From NCBI GenBank assembly GCA_029557995.1, contig JAKQHQ010000005.1, forward strand, positions 1-22,695: 22,695 nucleotides of DNA. The letters are read 5' to 3'. Of the stretch, positions 1 to 6,727 are shown piece after piece. Every line of letters begins with the position of its first letter. Position 1 is the first letter of the stretch. The notes beneath the pieces are model-generated. The model was not told where the DNA came from. It did not search any database and saw only the letters and a list, made by a program, of their open reading frames with translations. The translations under genes were made by a program, and so were the position numbers. Source of the DNA: an archaeon (GTDB taxonomy: Archaea > Iainarchaeota > Iainarchaeia > Iainarchaeales > CSSED10-239).

Positions 1-1
1 A

Positions 2-178
2 AATATCAAGGACTTGCCAAAAATAGACATCACAAAGGTAAAACAGATAATTATACCTATTGACCAACTTTTCAATAGCAGTGAGATGGAAAAACTAAGC
101 AACGAATACCCTGGTGCGGTATGTATGGTTGCTAAAGAAAAAATAAAAAGGGTGTTAAAGGACATCAAGGGTATATAA
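2..178 (+). CDS. Unknown protein, C-terminal fragment (5' end outside window)
   Basis: An open frame runs in from the left edge and stops at TAA 176-178, giving 58 residues. It reads from NIKDLPKIDITKV through IIIPIDQLF and ends in KRVLKDIKGI. The composition (alternating hydrophobic and charged residues, Lys-rich end) is that of an ordinary soluble protein, but I do not recognise a family. The next gene on the same strand starts 21 bp downstream, so the two may share a transcript. Only the tail is visible, so no function is proposed. Confidence 0.55.
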   Translation, partial: NIKDLPKIDITKVKQIIIPIDQLFNSSEMEKLSNEYPGAVCMVAKEKIKRVLKDIKGI

Positions 179-199
179 TTTGGAGAAACTCTTAATAAA

Positions 200-574
200 A
201 TGAGGATAAAAGGTACAAGGCGGATTTGTAAAAAGCAAGATAGACCAAAGATAGTTCTTGACGCACAGACAGGAAACCAGCATATCAATCACATAAACAC
301 AATTTATTCTCTTTCAAAGAACAAGGTAGATAAAGCAAAGAAACTAGAGTTTTCCATATCTTTCTTAGACAAGAAAATAAAATCACACACTAAATTACTA
401 AACGAGATTGCTAATCAGGGTAATCCAGAAAAAATCTTTGTTACTTTTGAGGATTTTGATTTGTACAGGTTTAAGGAGCTTGGGGCAAAGGGATATTCTG
501 AGATGCTTCTAAAAGAAATATCTTATTTTAAAGACGCAAAAAAATATGCAAAAGCCATTTTGAAAAAGCTTTAA
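200..574 (+). CDS. Small basic protein of unknown function (124 aa)
   Basis: A 124-residue, lysine-rich soluble protein with no signal peptide or membrane segment. The N-terminus is basic (MRIKGTRRICKKQDRPK). The middle looks helical, with a charged heptad-like stretch about residues 38-72, and the end is also helical and basic. I do not recognise the family. The start is ATG 200, with GGAG at 182-185 as a rather distant Shine-Dalgarno site. The stop codon TAA (572-574) shares its last base with the discriminator position of the opposite-strand tRNA-Cys. Composition is AT-rich like the surrounding genome. It follows the partial gene on the same strand by 21 bp. Coding status is fairly likely, because no competing frame covers the region. 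Confidence 0.6.
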   Translation: MRIKGTRRICKKQDRPKIVLDAQTGNQHINHINTIYSLSKNKVDKAKKLEFSISFLDKKIKSHTKLLNEIANQGNPEKIFVTFEDFDLYRFKELGAKGYSEMLLKEISYFKDAKKYAKAILKKL

Positions 575-644
575 GCCTTGGCAGGGAGTCGAACCCTGTT
601 ATTTCGCTCTGCAGGCGAACGCATGACCGTTTTGCTACCAAGGC
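574..644 (-). tRNA. tRNA-Cys (anticodon GCA)
   Basis: The reverse complement folds as a full cloverleaf. The 7-bp acceptor stem is GCCTTGG/CCAAGGC. The D arm is short, with stem GCA/TGC and a loop containing CGG. The anticodon stem is TTCGC/GCGAA around loop CTGCAGA (anticodon GCA), and the T arm is CAGGG-TTCGACT-CCCTG. The unpaired base after the acceptor stem is U, the expected discriminator for cysteine tRNAs. CCA is not encoded. No intron is visible. A TATA-like stretch on the minus strand (about 673-683) lies roughly 30 bp before the 5' end and could be its promoter. Confidence 0.96.
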
Positions 645-690
645 ATTAGACTATATATCTATGAACAAATATGTTTTTAAAAGAACAACT

Positions 691-700
691 TATTTAAAAG
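691..700 (+). promoter_or_regulatory. TATA box of the Mre11-like gene
   Basis: The element TATTTAAAAG is centred about 27 bp upstream of ATG 723 and no Shine-Dalgarno sequence lies between. This is the archaeal leaderless pattern, with transcription starting at or next to the start codon. Confidence 0.6.
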
Positions 701-722
701 AATTTACGCACATATTTTCTTT

Positions 723-1922
723 ATGAGGATAGCAATAATCAGTGATTGGCACCTTGGCTGGGGCTTTGATGGGGAGCTTGGAAGAGATAGCTTTGACAAC
801 CTAAAAACTGCGTTTTTACAACTTGAAAAACAAAACATTGACTTAGTGCTTGTGCCTGGCGACCTTTTTGATATGCCCTGCCCAAGCCAAGACATCTTGC
901 TAAAGGCAATCACCCTTCTTAATGAGGTTGGGCTTGAAAACAAGCTTGGGCTCATGGACAACTCAGGTAAAACATTAAAACTGCCAATGCTTGGGATTAC
1001 CGGAAACCATGAGTACCGTGGCAAGGACTATGCAAGCACTCTAGAGGTTTTAGAGGCAACTGGCTTTGTCAAAAACCTAAAAAACAGTTGCGAGCGCCTT
1101 GAAAAAGAGAAAATCGCAATCTTTGCAATGCCAGCAATACCTGAAAAGTTTGCGCTTTCGTATCTAAAGGAGAAATTCAATCCACGCCCTTTGCCTAACT
1201 ACCTTAACATCCTTGTGCTTCACCAGTCGCTCAAAGAATACCTGCCGTTTGAAGATGAGATGGTTGCCTCTATTTCCCTTAGCGACCTTCCGCAGGGCTT
1301 TGACATAATAATCAATGGGCATCTGCACTGGTCTAGCGTTGTTACGCTTCCATCTGGTGTGGTGCTTGTGCTACCTGGCTCAACAGTGACCACGCAAGTT
1401 AAAAAGAGGGAGACAGAAATTGAAAAGGGCTACTTTATACTTGATACAAGTCTGCCAAAAGACAAGATGCTTGAGTTCAATAAGATTGAGGGTGCAAGAA
1501 AGGCATATTACATAAGCATAACCTCCAAGAAAGACGACATTAAAAAAATCCAAGAGAATATTGAAAAAGAGCTTTCCTGTCTTGAAAAAGACAAGGAAAG
1601 AAAGGCGCTTGTAAGGATAAGGCTACAGGGGGAGCTGGCTGAAGGGGAGTTTACAAAGAATCTAAACCTTAATAAGATTAAGGAAGAGTATTTACAATAT
1701 TTCTATATTTCTATAAAGAATGAGATTGCAGAAAAGAACCTTAAAGATTCAATTGAACAGCTCAGAAAGCTACAAGCTGAAGCCAAGAGTGCAAAAGAGC
1801 TTGGAAAAGAGATTTTCCTTGAGCAGATGAGACAGATTAGGGTGTCGCAGGATTTTGACTACTTAAGGCTTTACGAGCTCCTAGAAAACGGAGATGTAAA
1901 AAAAGCAAAGGAGTTGCTCTAA
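723..1922 (+). CDS. mre11: Mre11-like DNA double-strand break repair nuclease
   Basis: A calcineurin-like metallophosphoesterase of 399 residues. Mre11 binds two manganese ions and, with Rad50, processes DNA double-strand breaks. All phosphoesterase motifs are visible: SDWHLG (D8, H10), PGDLFD (D47), GNHE (N95, H96), LHQS (H167) and GHLHW (H200, H202). The nuclease core covers about residues 1-250. The C-terminal 150 residues are charged and helical, suitable for a Rad50-binding region. The length fits archaeal Mre11 (about 380-420). No rad50, herA or nurA is in the window, so the partner must be encoded elsewhere, or this is a stand-alone SbcD-type enzyme. A TATA box 27 bp upstream suggests a leaderless mRNA. 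The next gene starts 49 bp downstream from its own promoter. Confidence 0.85.
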   Translation: MRIAIISDWHLGWGFDGELGRDSFDNLKTAFLQLEKQNIDLVLVPGDLFDMPCPSQDILLKAITLLNEVGLENKLGLMDNSGKTLKLPMLGITGNHEYRGKDYASTLEVLEATGFVKNLKNSCERLEKEKIAIFAMPAIPEKFALSYLKEKFNPRPLPNYLNILVLHQSLKEYLPFEDEMVASISLSDLPQGFDIIINGHLHWSSVVTLPSGVVLVLPGSTVTTQVKKRETEIEKGYFILDTSLPKDKMLEFNKIEGARKAYYISITSKKDDIKKIQENIEKELSCLEKDKERKALVRIRLQGELAEGEFTKNLNLNKIKEEYLQYFYISIKNEIAEKNLKDSIEQLRKLQAEAKSAKELGKEIFLEQMRQIRVSQDFDYLRLYELLENGDVKKAKELL

Positions 1923-1941
1923 AGAAAAGGGAACCAAAATC

Positions 1942-1949
1942 TATATATA
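1942..1949 (+). promoter_or_regulatory. TATA box of the arsR-nifS-iscU operon
   Basis: TATATATA, preceded by the A-rich stretch CCAAAAT (possible BRE), is centred about 26 bp before ATG 1972. No Shine-Dalgarno site is present, so the operon mRNA is probably leaderless. An autoregulating ArsR-type repressor would be expected to bind here, but I see no convincing operator palindrome. Confidence 0.65.
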
Positions 1950-1971
1950 CTAGTTTGATTAAAAGATATAT

Positions 1972-2283
1972 ATGAAATGCCCATCATATACATTGTTTTC
2001 TGTGGTAAGCAACGAGACGCGCTGGAAGCTCATAAAAAAGCTTTACAAGAGTGAAATGACTGTCTCTGATCTTTGCACAGCCATTGACGAGGAACAGTCA
2101 AAAGTCAGCCACAGCCTGAAGGTACTGCTTGACTGCAATCTTGTGTTCTCAAGAAGGGAGGGCAAGCATATCGTCTACTCGCTGAATAAGAAGACAACGC
2201 GTATGCTGATTAAGGTTATCAACCAGCACACAAAGGAATACTGCAAGAACAGATGTTGTAAAAAAGAGGTTAAGAAAAAATGA
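1972..2283 (+). CDS. ArsR-family winged-helix regulator, Cys-rich
   Basis: A 103-residue ArsR/SmtB-type winged helix-turn-helix protein. The segments LFSVVSNETRWKLIKKLY, MTVSDLCTAI, QSKVSHSLKVLLDCNLV and REGKHIVYSL follow the usual order of helix 1, the HTH with recognition helix, and the beta wing. It has six cysteines: C3, C35, C55 and a C-terminal cluster C91, C95, C96 in the form CxxxCC. This cluster could bind a metal or an Fe-S cluster. Its TGA stop overlaps the ATG of the desulfurase gene (ATGA), so the two are translationally coupled. Position at the head of an Fe-S assembly operon suggests a regulator of Fe-S biogenesis, analogous in role but not in family to bacterial IscR/SufR. That role is inference. 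Confidence 0.85.
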   Translation: MKCPSYTLFSVVSNETRWKLIKKLYKSEMTVSDLCTAIDEEQSKVSHSLKVLLDCNLVFSRREGKHIVYSLNKKTTRMLIKVINQHTKEYCKNRCCKKEVKKK

Positions 2284-3431
2284 GAACTATATATCTTGAC
2301 AACGCAGCAACAACCAAGCTACATCCTTTAGTAAGGAAGGCGATGTCCGAATGTGAGGAAGATGGCTTTGGCAATTCCTCAAGCCTTCACTCTGCAGGCA
2401 GGAAAGCAAAAGAAAAGCTTGACTTGGCTAGGGAAACAATATCTAAAAAGGTGTTTGCAAAGAACCACAAGCTTATATTCACATCTGGCGGAACAGAGAG
2501 TAATAATTTTGCAATAAAGGGCTTGGCGCTTGGAAGCAGGGAAAAGAAACACATAGTCACAACAAAGATAGAGCATGATTGTGTGCTAAACACACTTGGC
2601 TTTCTGGAGAAATATGGGTATAAGGTCACATACTTAGATGTTGACAAAGAAGGGCTTGTAAATCTGGAGGCGCTTGAAAACGCGATAACTAAGGACACCC
2701 TGCTTGTATCTGTGATACATGGTAATAACGAGATTGGAACCATACAAAACTTGAAGGAGATTGGCAGGATTGTGCATGAAAAGGGCAGTGTATTCCACAC
2801 AGACGCCTGCCAGAGCTTTACAAAGCAACCAATAGATATGGAAAAAGATAATATTGACCTTCTTACAATCAATGCACACAAGATATACGGTCCAAAGGGC
2901 GTGGGTGCATTGCTGGTAAAAGAAGGACTGGGCTTGGAGCCATTGTTACATGGTGGCGGGCACGAGTATGGGTTAAGGAGTGGGACTGTTAATGTGCCTG
3001 GTATTGTGGGCTTTTCAAAGGCAACAGAAATCATTGGGGAAAGAGAAATTGAGCATATGGCTAGCCTTAGAAACCAGCTTGTTAAGGGCCTAAAGGACAT
3101 AGACGATTGCTGGCTAAACGGACCAGAAGTTGACTCTGGAAAGCGGTTATGTAATAATGCAAACCTAACTTTCATGTATGCTGAAGGTGAGGCAATAGTA
3201 TTGTATCTTGATGCCTTGGGCATTTGTGTGTCAACAGGCTCTGCCTGCTCGTCAAACACCCTAAAGCCAAGCCATGTCTTGAAAGCCATAGGACTGAAGC
3301 AGGAGCAGAGCCATGGCACCATCAGATTTTCTATAGGTATTGACAACACGACTGAAGAAATCAAATACACAATTGACTGTGTTAAAGGCACCATTGAAAA
3401 GCTAAGGCAGATGTGCCCTTATAAGTATTAG
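2280..3431 (+). CDS. iscS: Cysteine desulfurase (NifS/IscS type)
   Basis: A class V aminotransferase-fold PLP enzyme of 383 residues that takes sulfur from cysteine as an enzyme-bound persulfide and passes it to the scaffold IscU. Visible landmarks are YLDNAATT near the N-terminus, SGGTESNN (about 69-76), the PLP lysine in NAHKIYGPKG (K201), RSGTVNVPG, and the catalytic cysteine in STGSACSS (C323). The long flexible SxxCSS loop and overall length place it in the NifS/IscS group rather than SufS. The ATG overlaps the stop of the ArsR gene by ATGA and the iscU gene follows 13 bp later. It supplies sulfur for the many Fe-S proteins of this genome, including the Por delta and beta subunits encoded downstream. 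Confidence 0.95.
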   Translation: MRTIYLDNAATTKLHPLVRKAMSECEEDGFGNSSSLHSAGRKAKEKLDLARETISKKVFAKNHKLIFTSGGTESNNFAIKGLALGSREKKHIVTTKIEHDCVLNTLGFLEKYGYKVTYLDVDKEGLVNLEALENAITKDTLLVSVIHGNNEIGTIQNLKEIGRIVHEKGSVFHTDACQSFTKQPIDMEKDNIDLLTINAHKIYGPKGVGALLVKEGLGLEPLLHGGGHEYGLRSGTVNVPGIVGFSKATEIIGEREIEHMASLRNQLVKGLKDIDDCWLNGPEVDSGKRLCNNANLTFMYAEGEAIVLYLDALGICVSTGSACSSNTLKPSHVLKAIGLKQEQSHGTIRFSIGIDNTTEEIKYTIDCVKGTIEKLRQMCPYKY

Positions 3432-3444
3432 ATGTGATTGTATT

Positions 3445-3882
3445 ATGGAAAACTACAGTAAGAAGGTCATGGAAAATTTCATGAAACCAAAGAACATGGG
3501 AGAGATAAAGGATGCAAGTGGGGTGGGAAAGGTTGGAAACCCTGTCTGCGGGGACATAATGTGGATTTACATAATGGTTTCAAAAGACAAGAGTGGGAAT
3601 GAGATAGTTAAGGATATAAAGTTCAAGACCCTTGGATGCGCTGCTGCAATTGCAACCTCGTCAATGATAACAGAGCTTGCAAAGGGCAAGACTCTTGCTG
3701 ACGCCTACAAAATAACCAAAGCAGATGTTGCAAAAGCACTTGATGGACTCCCACCAATCAAGATGCACTGCTCAAACCTTGCTAGTGATGGGCTAAAGGC
3801 AGCAATAAATGATTATTTGGTAAAGCAAGGTAGAAAGCCAATGGAGCACACGAAAGAGGCAGGTTCCTCTTTGCGGTCTTGA
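3445..3882 (+). CDS. iscU: Fe-S cluster assembly scaffold IscU/NifU-N
   Basis: A 145-residue IscU-type scaffold on which Fe-S clusters are built before transfer. The three ligand cysteines are present: C35 in GNPVCGD, C65 in LGCAAAIA and C109 in KMHCSNLA. The assembly-site aspartate D37 is also present. The segment TSSMITELAKGKT matches the conserved scaffold helix. The start ATG 3445 has GTGAT six bases upstream. The HscA-binding LPPVK loop appears as LPPIK (102-106), although no hscA or hscB is nearby. The C-terminal tail (about 125-145) is extended and polar. It follows the desulfurase by 13 bp and precedes a DUF1858 gene, forming a minimal ISC-type module. Confidence 0.95.
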   Translation: MENYSKKVMENFMKPKNMGEIKDASGVGKVGNPVCGDIMWIYIMVSKDKSGNEIVKDIKFKTLGCAAAIATSSMITELAKGKTLADAYKITKADVAKALDGLPPIKMHCSNLASDGLKAAINDYLVKQGRKPMEHTKEAGSSLRS

Positions 3883-3902
3883 AAGGAGATGAACAGAAAT
3901 TT

Positions 3903-4136
3903 ATGAAAGTAGATAGACACACAAAACTTGGAAAGCTCATGAAGATGCGTGGCATAGAGAAGATACTTGCTAAATACAATGTGCCTTGCATAAGCTGTCC
4001 AATAGCTAAACAAGAGATGGATTTCTTAGAGCTTGGATATTTGTGCGATATTTATGGGCTCAAAGAAAAAGAAATGATACTTGAGATAAACAACTCCTTA
4101 AAGAAAAAGGAAAATGTAAAGAAAAAGAAGGCCTAA
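3903..4136 (+). CDS. DUF1858-type CxxC protein
   Basis: A 77-residue protein resembling DUF1858, the short helical domain also found next to hybrid-cluster and ScdA-type proteins. It has KVDRHTKLGKLMK, then KYNVPCISCPIAK with a CxxC pair, then ELGYLCDIYGLKEKEMILEIN, and a Lys-rich tail. The CxxC could bind a metal, hold Fe or act as a redox pair. Start choice is uncertain. ATG 3903 fits the family's N-terminus, with GGAG at 3885-3888 lying 14 bp upstream. An in-frame TTG at 3879 overlaps the iscU stop and would add eight residues. As the last gene of the Fe-S operon it may act in cluster assembly or repair, which is inferred from context only. Its stop overlaps the opposite-strand acdA stop by 3 bp. 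Confidence 0.75.
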   Translation: MKVDRHTKLGKLMKMRGIEKILAKYNVPCISCPIAKQEMDFLELGYLCDIYGLKEKEMILEINNSLKKKENVKKKKA

Positions 4137-5479
4137 AGCAAACTCTTCAATACCTCTACAGCATCTCTTGGATCCCTTAGGCACAAGACCTTGTTTCTCT
4201 CAAATTCTTTTATCTGCGTTTCTGTCTTTTCTCCGCCTATAGTCAAGACAAATATCGGCTTGTCTGTAGATTTCTTGATTTTTGCAATCTCACTGGAAAG
4301 GCCACTAGACAGGCCTGGCAACTGCAAGAGCAATAGAACTGCTATGCCTTGCGTGTTTCTGTCTTTCACGCAGGCATTGATGACATCAACAAACCTCTTG
4401 TTATCTGCGTCGCCAGTGAGGTCAATTGGGTTTCCGACTGTAGCGTATTCTGGGACAAGCCTCTTAATCTTACAAATTGTAGTTTCTGTAGGCTTGGTTA
4501 GCCTAATCCCATAAAGCTCAAGCTGGTCTGTTGTAAGCACCCCAAAACCACCACCATTTGTTATTATCTGTATGCCATCAAACTTGTCTCTGGGATAGAA
4601 AGAGAAAAACTTAGCTAGGTTGAACATCTCCCTGATTGTAGACACCTGTATTGCCCCTGCCTGTCTAATGGCTGTGGAGAACACCTTTGACGAGCCAGCA
4701 ATTGCTGCTGTGTGGCTCTTGACTGCGCTTTTGCCATTGTTTGTCACCCCACCTTTCAGTACCAGCACTTTTTTTGTTTTGCTTGCGTTTTTTAAGGCAC
4801 TAAAAAACCTCCTGCCATCCCGAACACCCTCAATATAGCAAAGAATCACATCTGTTGCCTTGTCGCAAGCAAAGTAATCCAAGAGAACACTTTCGTCTAT
4901 GTCAATCGCATTCCCATAAGACACAAACTTGCTTAAATGCAACTGCTCCTTGCTTGCTAAGTCCAGAAGCGCAAGCCCCAAGGCGCCTGATTGCGTGATG
5001 ATTGAGACCTTGCCTTGCTTTGGCAAATCATACTTTTCCCTGGAGTTGAATGTACAGTCCAGTCCATTATTCAGGTTCAAGAGCCCAAGACAGTTTGGAC
5101 CTATCAGACGTATGTTGTTTTTAGAAATCAATCTTTTAATGCTCTCTGTAAGGTCTTCCCTTCCGCTCTCTGAAAACCCAGAGGTTATCATCACTATGTT
5201 TTTGCATTTTGTTTCTGATATCTCCTGCACGACCATTGGGCATACTGTTGCTGGAGTTGCAATAACAGCTAGGTCAATATCCTCCTTGATATCTTTTATT
5301 GAGGAGTATACCTTCCTGCCATAGAGTGTCTTTCCAGCAAGCCTTGGGTTTGTAAAAAACAGCTTGCCAGTATATCTAGACAGGTTTTGTGAAATTGCAT
5401 TGCCAACGCTTCCTGCCTTGTCGGATGCGCCAATCAGGCATATGCACTTTGGCTTGAAAAAAACATCAATGCTTTCCAT
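4133..5479 (-). CDS. acdA: Acetyl-CoA synthetase (ADP-forming), alpha subunit
   Basis: A 448-residue alpha subunit of the NDP-forming acyl-CoA synthetase family. It converts acetyl-CoA, ADP and phosphate to acetate, CoA and ATP. An N-terminal CoA-binding Rossmann domain (CLIGASDKAGSVGNA, residues 14-28) is followed by succinyl-CoA-ligase-like domains with ITSGFSESG (98-106), GPNCLGLLN (127-135) and ITQSGALG (161-168). The phosphorylated histidine is H256 in VKSHTAAIAG. Length fits separate alpha subunits (about 450-460). The ATP-grasp beta subunit is not in the window. The promoter is leaderless, with a TATA-like TTATATTAAATA (minus strand, 5501-5512) about 27 bp upstream. Divergence from the por operon makes functional sense, because Por produces its acetyl-CoA. 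Confidence 0.93.
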   Translation of the reverse strand: MESIDVFFKPKCICLIGASDKAGSVGNAISQNLSRYTGKLFFTNPRLAGKTLYGRKVYSSIKDIKEDIDLAVIATPATVCPMVVQEISETKCKNIVMITSGFSESGREDLTESIKRLISKNNIRLIGPNCLGLLNLNNGLDCTFNSREKYDLPKQGKVSIITQSGALGLALLDLASKEQLHLSKFVSYGNAIDIDESVLLDYFACDKATDVILCYIEGVRDGRRFFSALKNASKTKKVLVLKGGVTNNGKSAVKSHTAAIAGSSKVFSTAIRQAGAIQVSTIREMFNLAKFFSFYPRDKFDGIQIITNGGGFGVLTTDQLELYGIRLTKPTETTICKIKRLVPEYATVGNPIDLTGDADNKRFVDVINACVKDRNTQGIAVLLLLQLPGLSSGLSSEIAKIKKSTDKPIFVLTIGGEKTETQIKEFERNKVLCLRDPRDAVEVLKSLL

Positions 5480-5500
5480 AGAAAAAACCTCGCTTACATC

Positions 5501-5512
5501 TATTTAATATAA
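5501..5512 (-). promoter_or_regulatory. TATA box of acdA
   Basis: On the minus strand this reads TTATATTAAATA, centred about 27 bp before the acdA ATG at 5479. There is no Shine-Dalgarno sequence, so the mRNA is probably leaderless. It lies back-to-back with the promoter of the por-side gene (5521-5532). Confidence 0.6.
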
Positions 5513-5520
5513 TAAAAAAT

Positions 5521-5532
5521 AAATATATAAAT
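5521..5532 (+). promoter_or_regulatory. TATA box upstream of the por operon
   Basis: AAATATATAAAT is the best TATA-like element before the 98-residue gene at 5575. It places the transcription start near 5551 and leaves a leader of about 24 nt that contains the Shine-Dalgarno GGTGAT at 5563-5568. The por genes follow without another clear promoter. Confidence 0.5.
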
Positions 5533-5574
5533 GGTTTCTTTCTTATGAATTTATGGTGGATGGTGATTTTTAAT

Positions 5575-5871
5575 ATGAAAAAAAGCAAGGGTAGGTTAAT
5601 AGTTAATATTAAAAAGTCAAGGAGGCCTAAATACATAAGCTTCAACTCAACAAGATCTAATATCAAAAAAACCATTGAGGCAAGCAACTACAATCTGGAA
5701 AAACTCAAAAAAAACATTGGAGAGATAAAGGTGTCTGAGTTTTTTAAGGTTGTTGCTAACAAACCAAAATATGAAAAACTGTTTAAGGTTCTTGGAAATG
5801 AGAAGATGCCAGATTTCCTTGACAATAACAGGGAGCTTTTCCTTGAGATACATAAAAGGGATATAATGTAG
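5575..5871 (+). CDS. Small basic protein of unknown function heading the por operon (98 aa)
   Basis: A soluble, lysine-rich protein of 98 residues with no recognisable motif. The N-terminus is basic (MKKSKGRLIVNIKKSRRPK), followed by a probable helix (about 28-50) and a helical C-terminal half (VSEFFKVVANK, KLFKVLGNEKMPDFL). The start at ATG 5575 is chosen because GGTGAT, a close match to the archaeal anti-Shine-Dalgarno complement, lies six bases upstream. An in-frame ATG at 5545 would add ten residues but sits between the TATA box and the predicted transcript start. The porG gene begins 11 bp after its stop, so it is probably co-transcribed. A role with Por is possible but unsupported by sequence. 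Confidence 0.65.
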   Translation: MKKSKGRLIVNIKKSRRPKYISFNSTRSNIKKTIEASNYNLEKLKKNIGEIKVSEFFKVVANKPKYEKLFKVLGNEKMPDFLDNNRELFLEIHKRDIM

Positions 5872-5882
5872 AGTGAAAAAGA

Positions 5883-6437
5883 ATGGATAACCTTGAAATC
5901 ATAATCTATGGACGTGGCGGGCTTGGTGCAAAGACTTGCGCACAGATACTTGCTGAATCCGCACTTCTGTCAGGTAAGGAGGTGCAGGCCTTCCCTGAAT
6001 ATGGGCCTGAAAGACGCGGGGCGCCTGTTCGGGCGTTTGTTAGAATATCTGATAAACACATAAGAGTACATGAACCAATCACAAAACCAGACCTTGTTAT
6101 TGTTATTGATGATAACTTGTTTTCTGTTATGCCTGAACTTTCTGGCTTTGATTGTGATTATATAATTAATACTGATAAGAAGAAAGAAGAATTTAAAAAA
6201 TTTATAAAAAATTCTAAAAAAATAAATGTAATTGATGGAAGCAAGATATCTTTAGAGTTTTTAAAACTAAATAATCCAAATGCTGTGCTTATTGGAGCAT
6301 TTGTTAAGTTGTTTAAAACTATTAAATACTCTTCTGTAGAAATTTCTATAAAAACAGAATTTGAAAAGAAAGGAAAGGAAGATGTAGTCCTTGCAAACCT
6401 TATGTGCCTTAAGAAAGGATATGATTATTTTAAGTGA
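5883..6437 (+). CDS. porG: Pyruvate:ferredoxin oxidoreductase, gamma subunit
   Basis: A 184-residue gamma subunit of the 2-oxoacid:ferredoxin oxidoreductase family. The Rossmann-like start GRGGLGAKTCAQILAESAL (about 10-28), FPEYGPERRGAPVRAF (38-53) and KPDLVIVIDD are diagnostic. In the four-subunit enzyme this domain helps form the CoA- and pyruvate-handling face. The TGA stop (6435-6437) lies six bases before the porD ATG. Composition is odd: the first 230 bases are fairly GC-rich with neighbour-like codons, then from about 6110 the gene becomes strongly AT-rich (long A/T runs around 6180-6235), a style that continues through porB. This could mark a recombination junction inside the gene. 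Confidence 0.93.
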   Translation: MDNLEIIIYGRGGLGAKTCAQILAESALLSGKEVQAFPEYGPERRGAPVRAFVRISDKHIRVHEPITKPDLVIVIDDNLFSVMPELSGFDCDYIINTDKKKEEFKKFIKNSKKINVIDGSKISLEFLKLNNPNAVLIGAFVKLFKTIKYSSVEISIKTEFEKKGKEDVVLANLMCLKKGYDYFK

Positions 6438-6442
6438 TAATT

Positions 6443-6724
6443 ATGACAGAGAAAACAAAACATAATCTTGGTGGAGTTCTCCCTGGAGGAACCTCTCTAG
6501 TAAATAAAACAGGAACTTGGAGAAGCGAAAGGCCTGTTTGGGATTCAAAGAAATGCATACACTGTATGCTTTGCTTTAATGCTTGCCCTGAACAATGTAT
6601 CTTGGCTGAAAAAAACAAAGATGGGAATATAAGAAGAAAAGAAACAAACCTTGATTATTGTAAAGGCTGTGGGATTTGCGCAGAAATCTGCCCTATAAAA
6701 TGTATAAAGATAGTAAAGGAATAA
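6443..6724 (+). CDS. porD: Pyruvate:ferredoxin oxidoreductase, delta subunit (2x[4Fe-4S])
   Basis: A 93-residue ferredoxin-type delta subunit that relays electrons from the beta subunit's cluster to external ferredoxin. It contains NKTGTWRSERPVWD, the conserved por-delta start, then two classical [4Fe-4S] motifs: CIHCMLCFNACPEQC (about residues 38-52) and CKGCGICAEICPIKC (about 73-87). ATG 6443 is chosen because GTGAT at 6434-6438 serves as its Shine-Dalgarno site. A GTG at 6434 in the same frame would only add three residues. It lies between porG and porA, the usual archaeal order porGDAB. Confidence 0.95.
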   Translation: MTEKTKHNLGGVLPGGTSLVNKTGTWRSERPVWDSKKCIHCMLCFNACPEQCILAEKNKDGNIRRKETNLDYCKGCGICAEICPIKCIKIVKE

Positions 6725-6727
6725 AAT

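Noticed and set aside
2387..3394. Long open frame opposite the cysteine desulfurase gene
   Set aside because: It is a shadow of a clearly conserved PLP enzyme. The antisense translation is low-complexity Ser/Pro/Phe-rich with no motif.
3879..3902. TTG start for the DUF1858 protein
   Set aside because: ATG 3903 fits the family start better. The TTG would lie upstream of the GGAG site and overlap the iscU stop.
6434..6442. GTG start for porD
   Set aside because: That GTG is part of the GTGAT that is well placed as Shine-Dalgarno site for ATG 6443.
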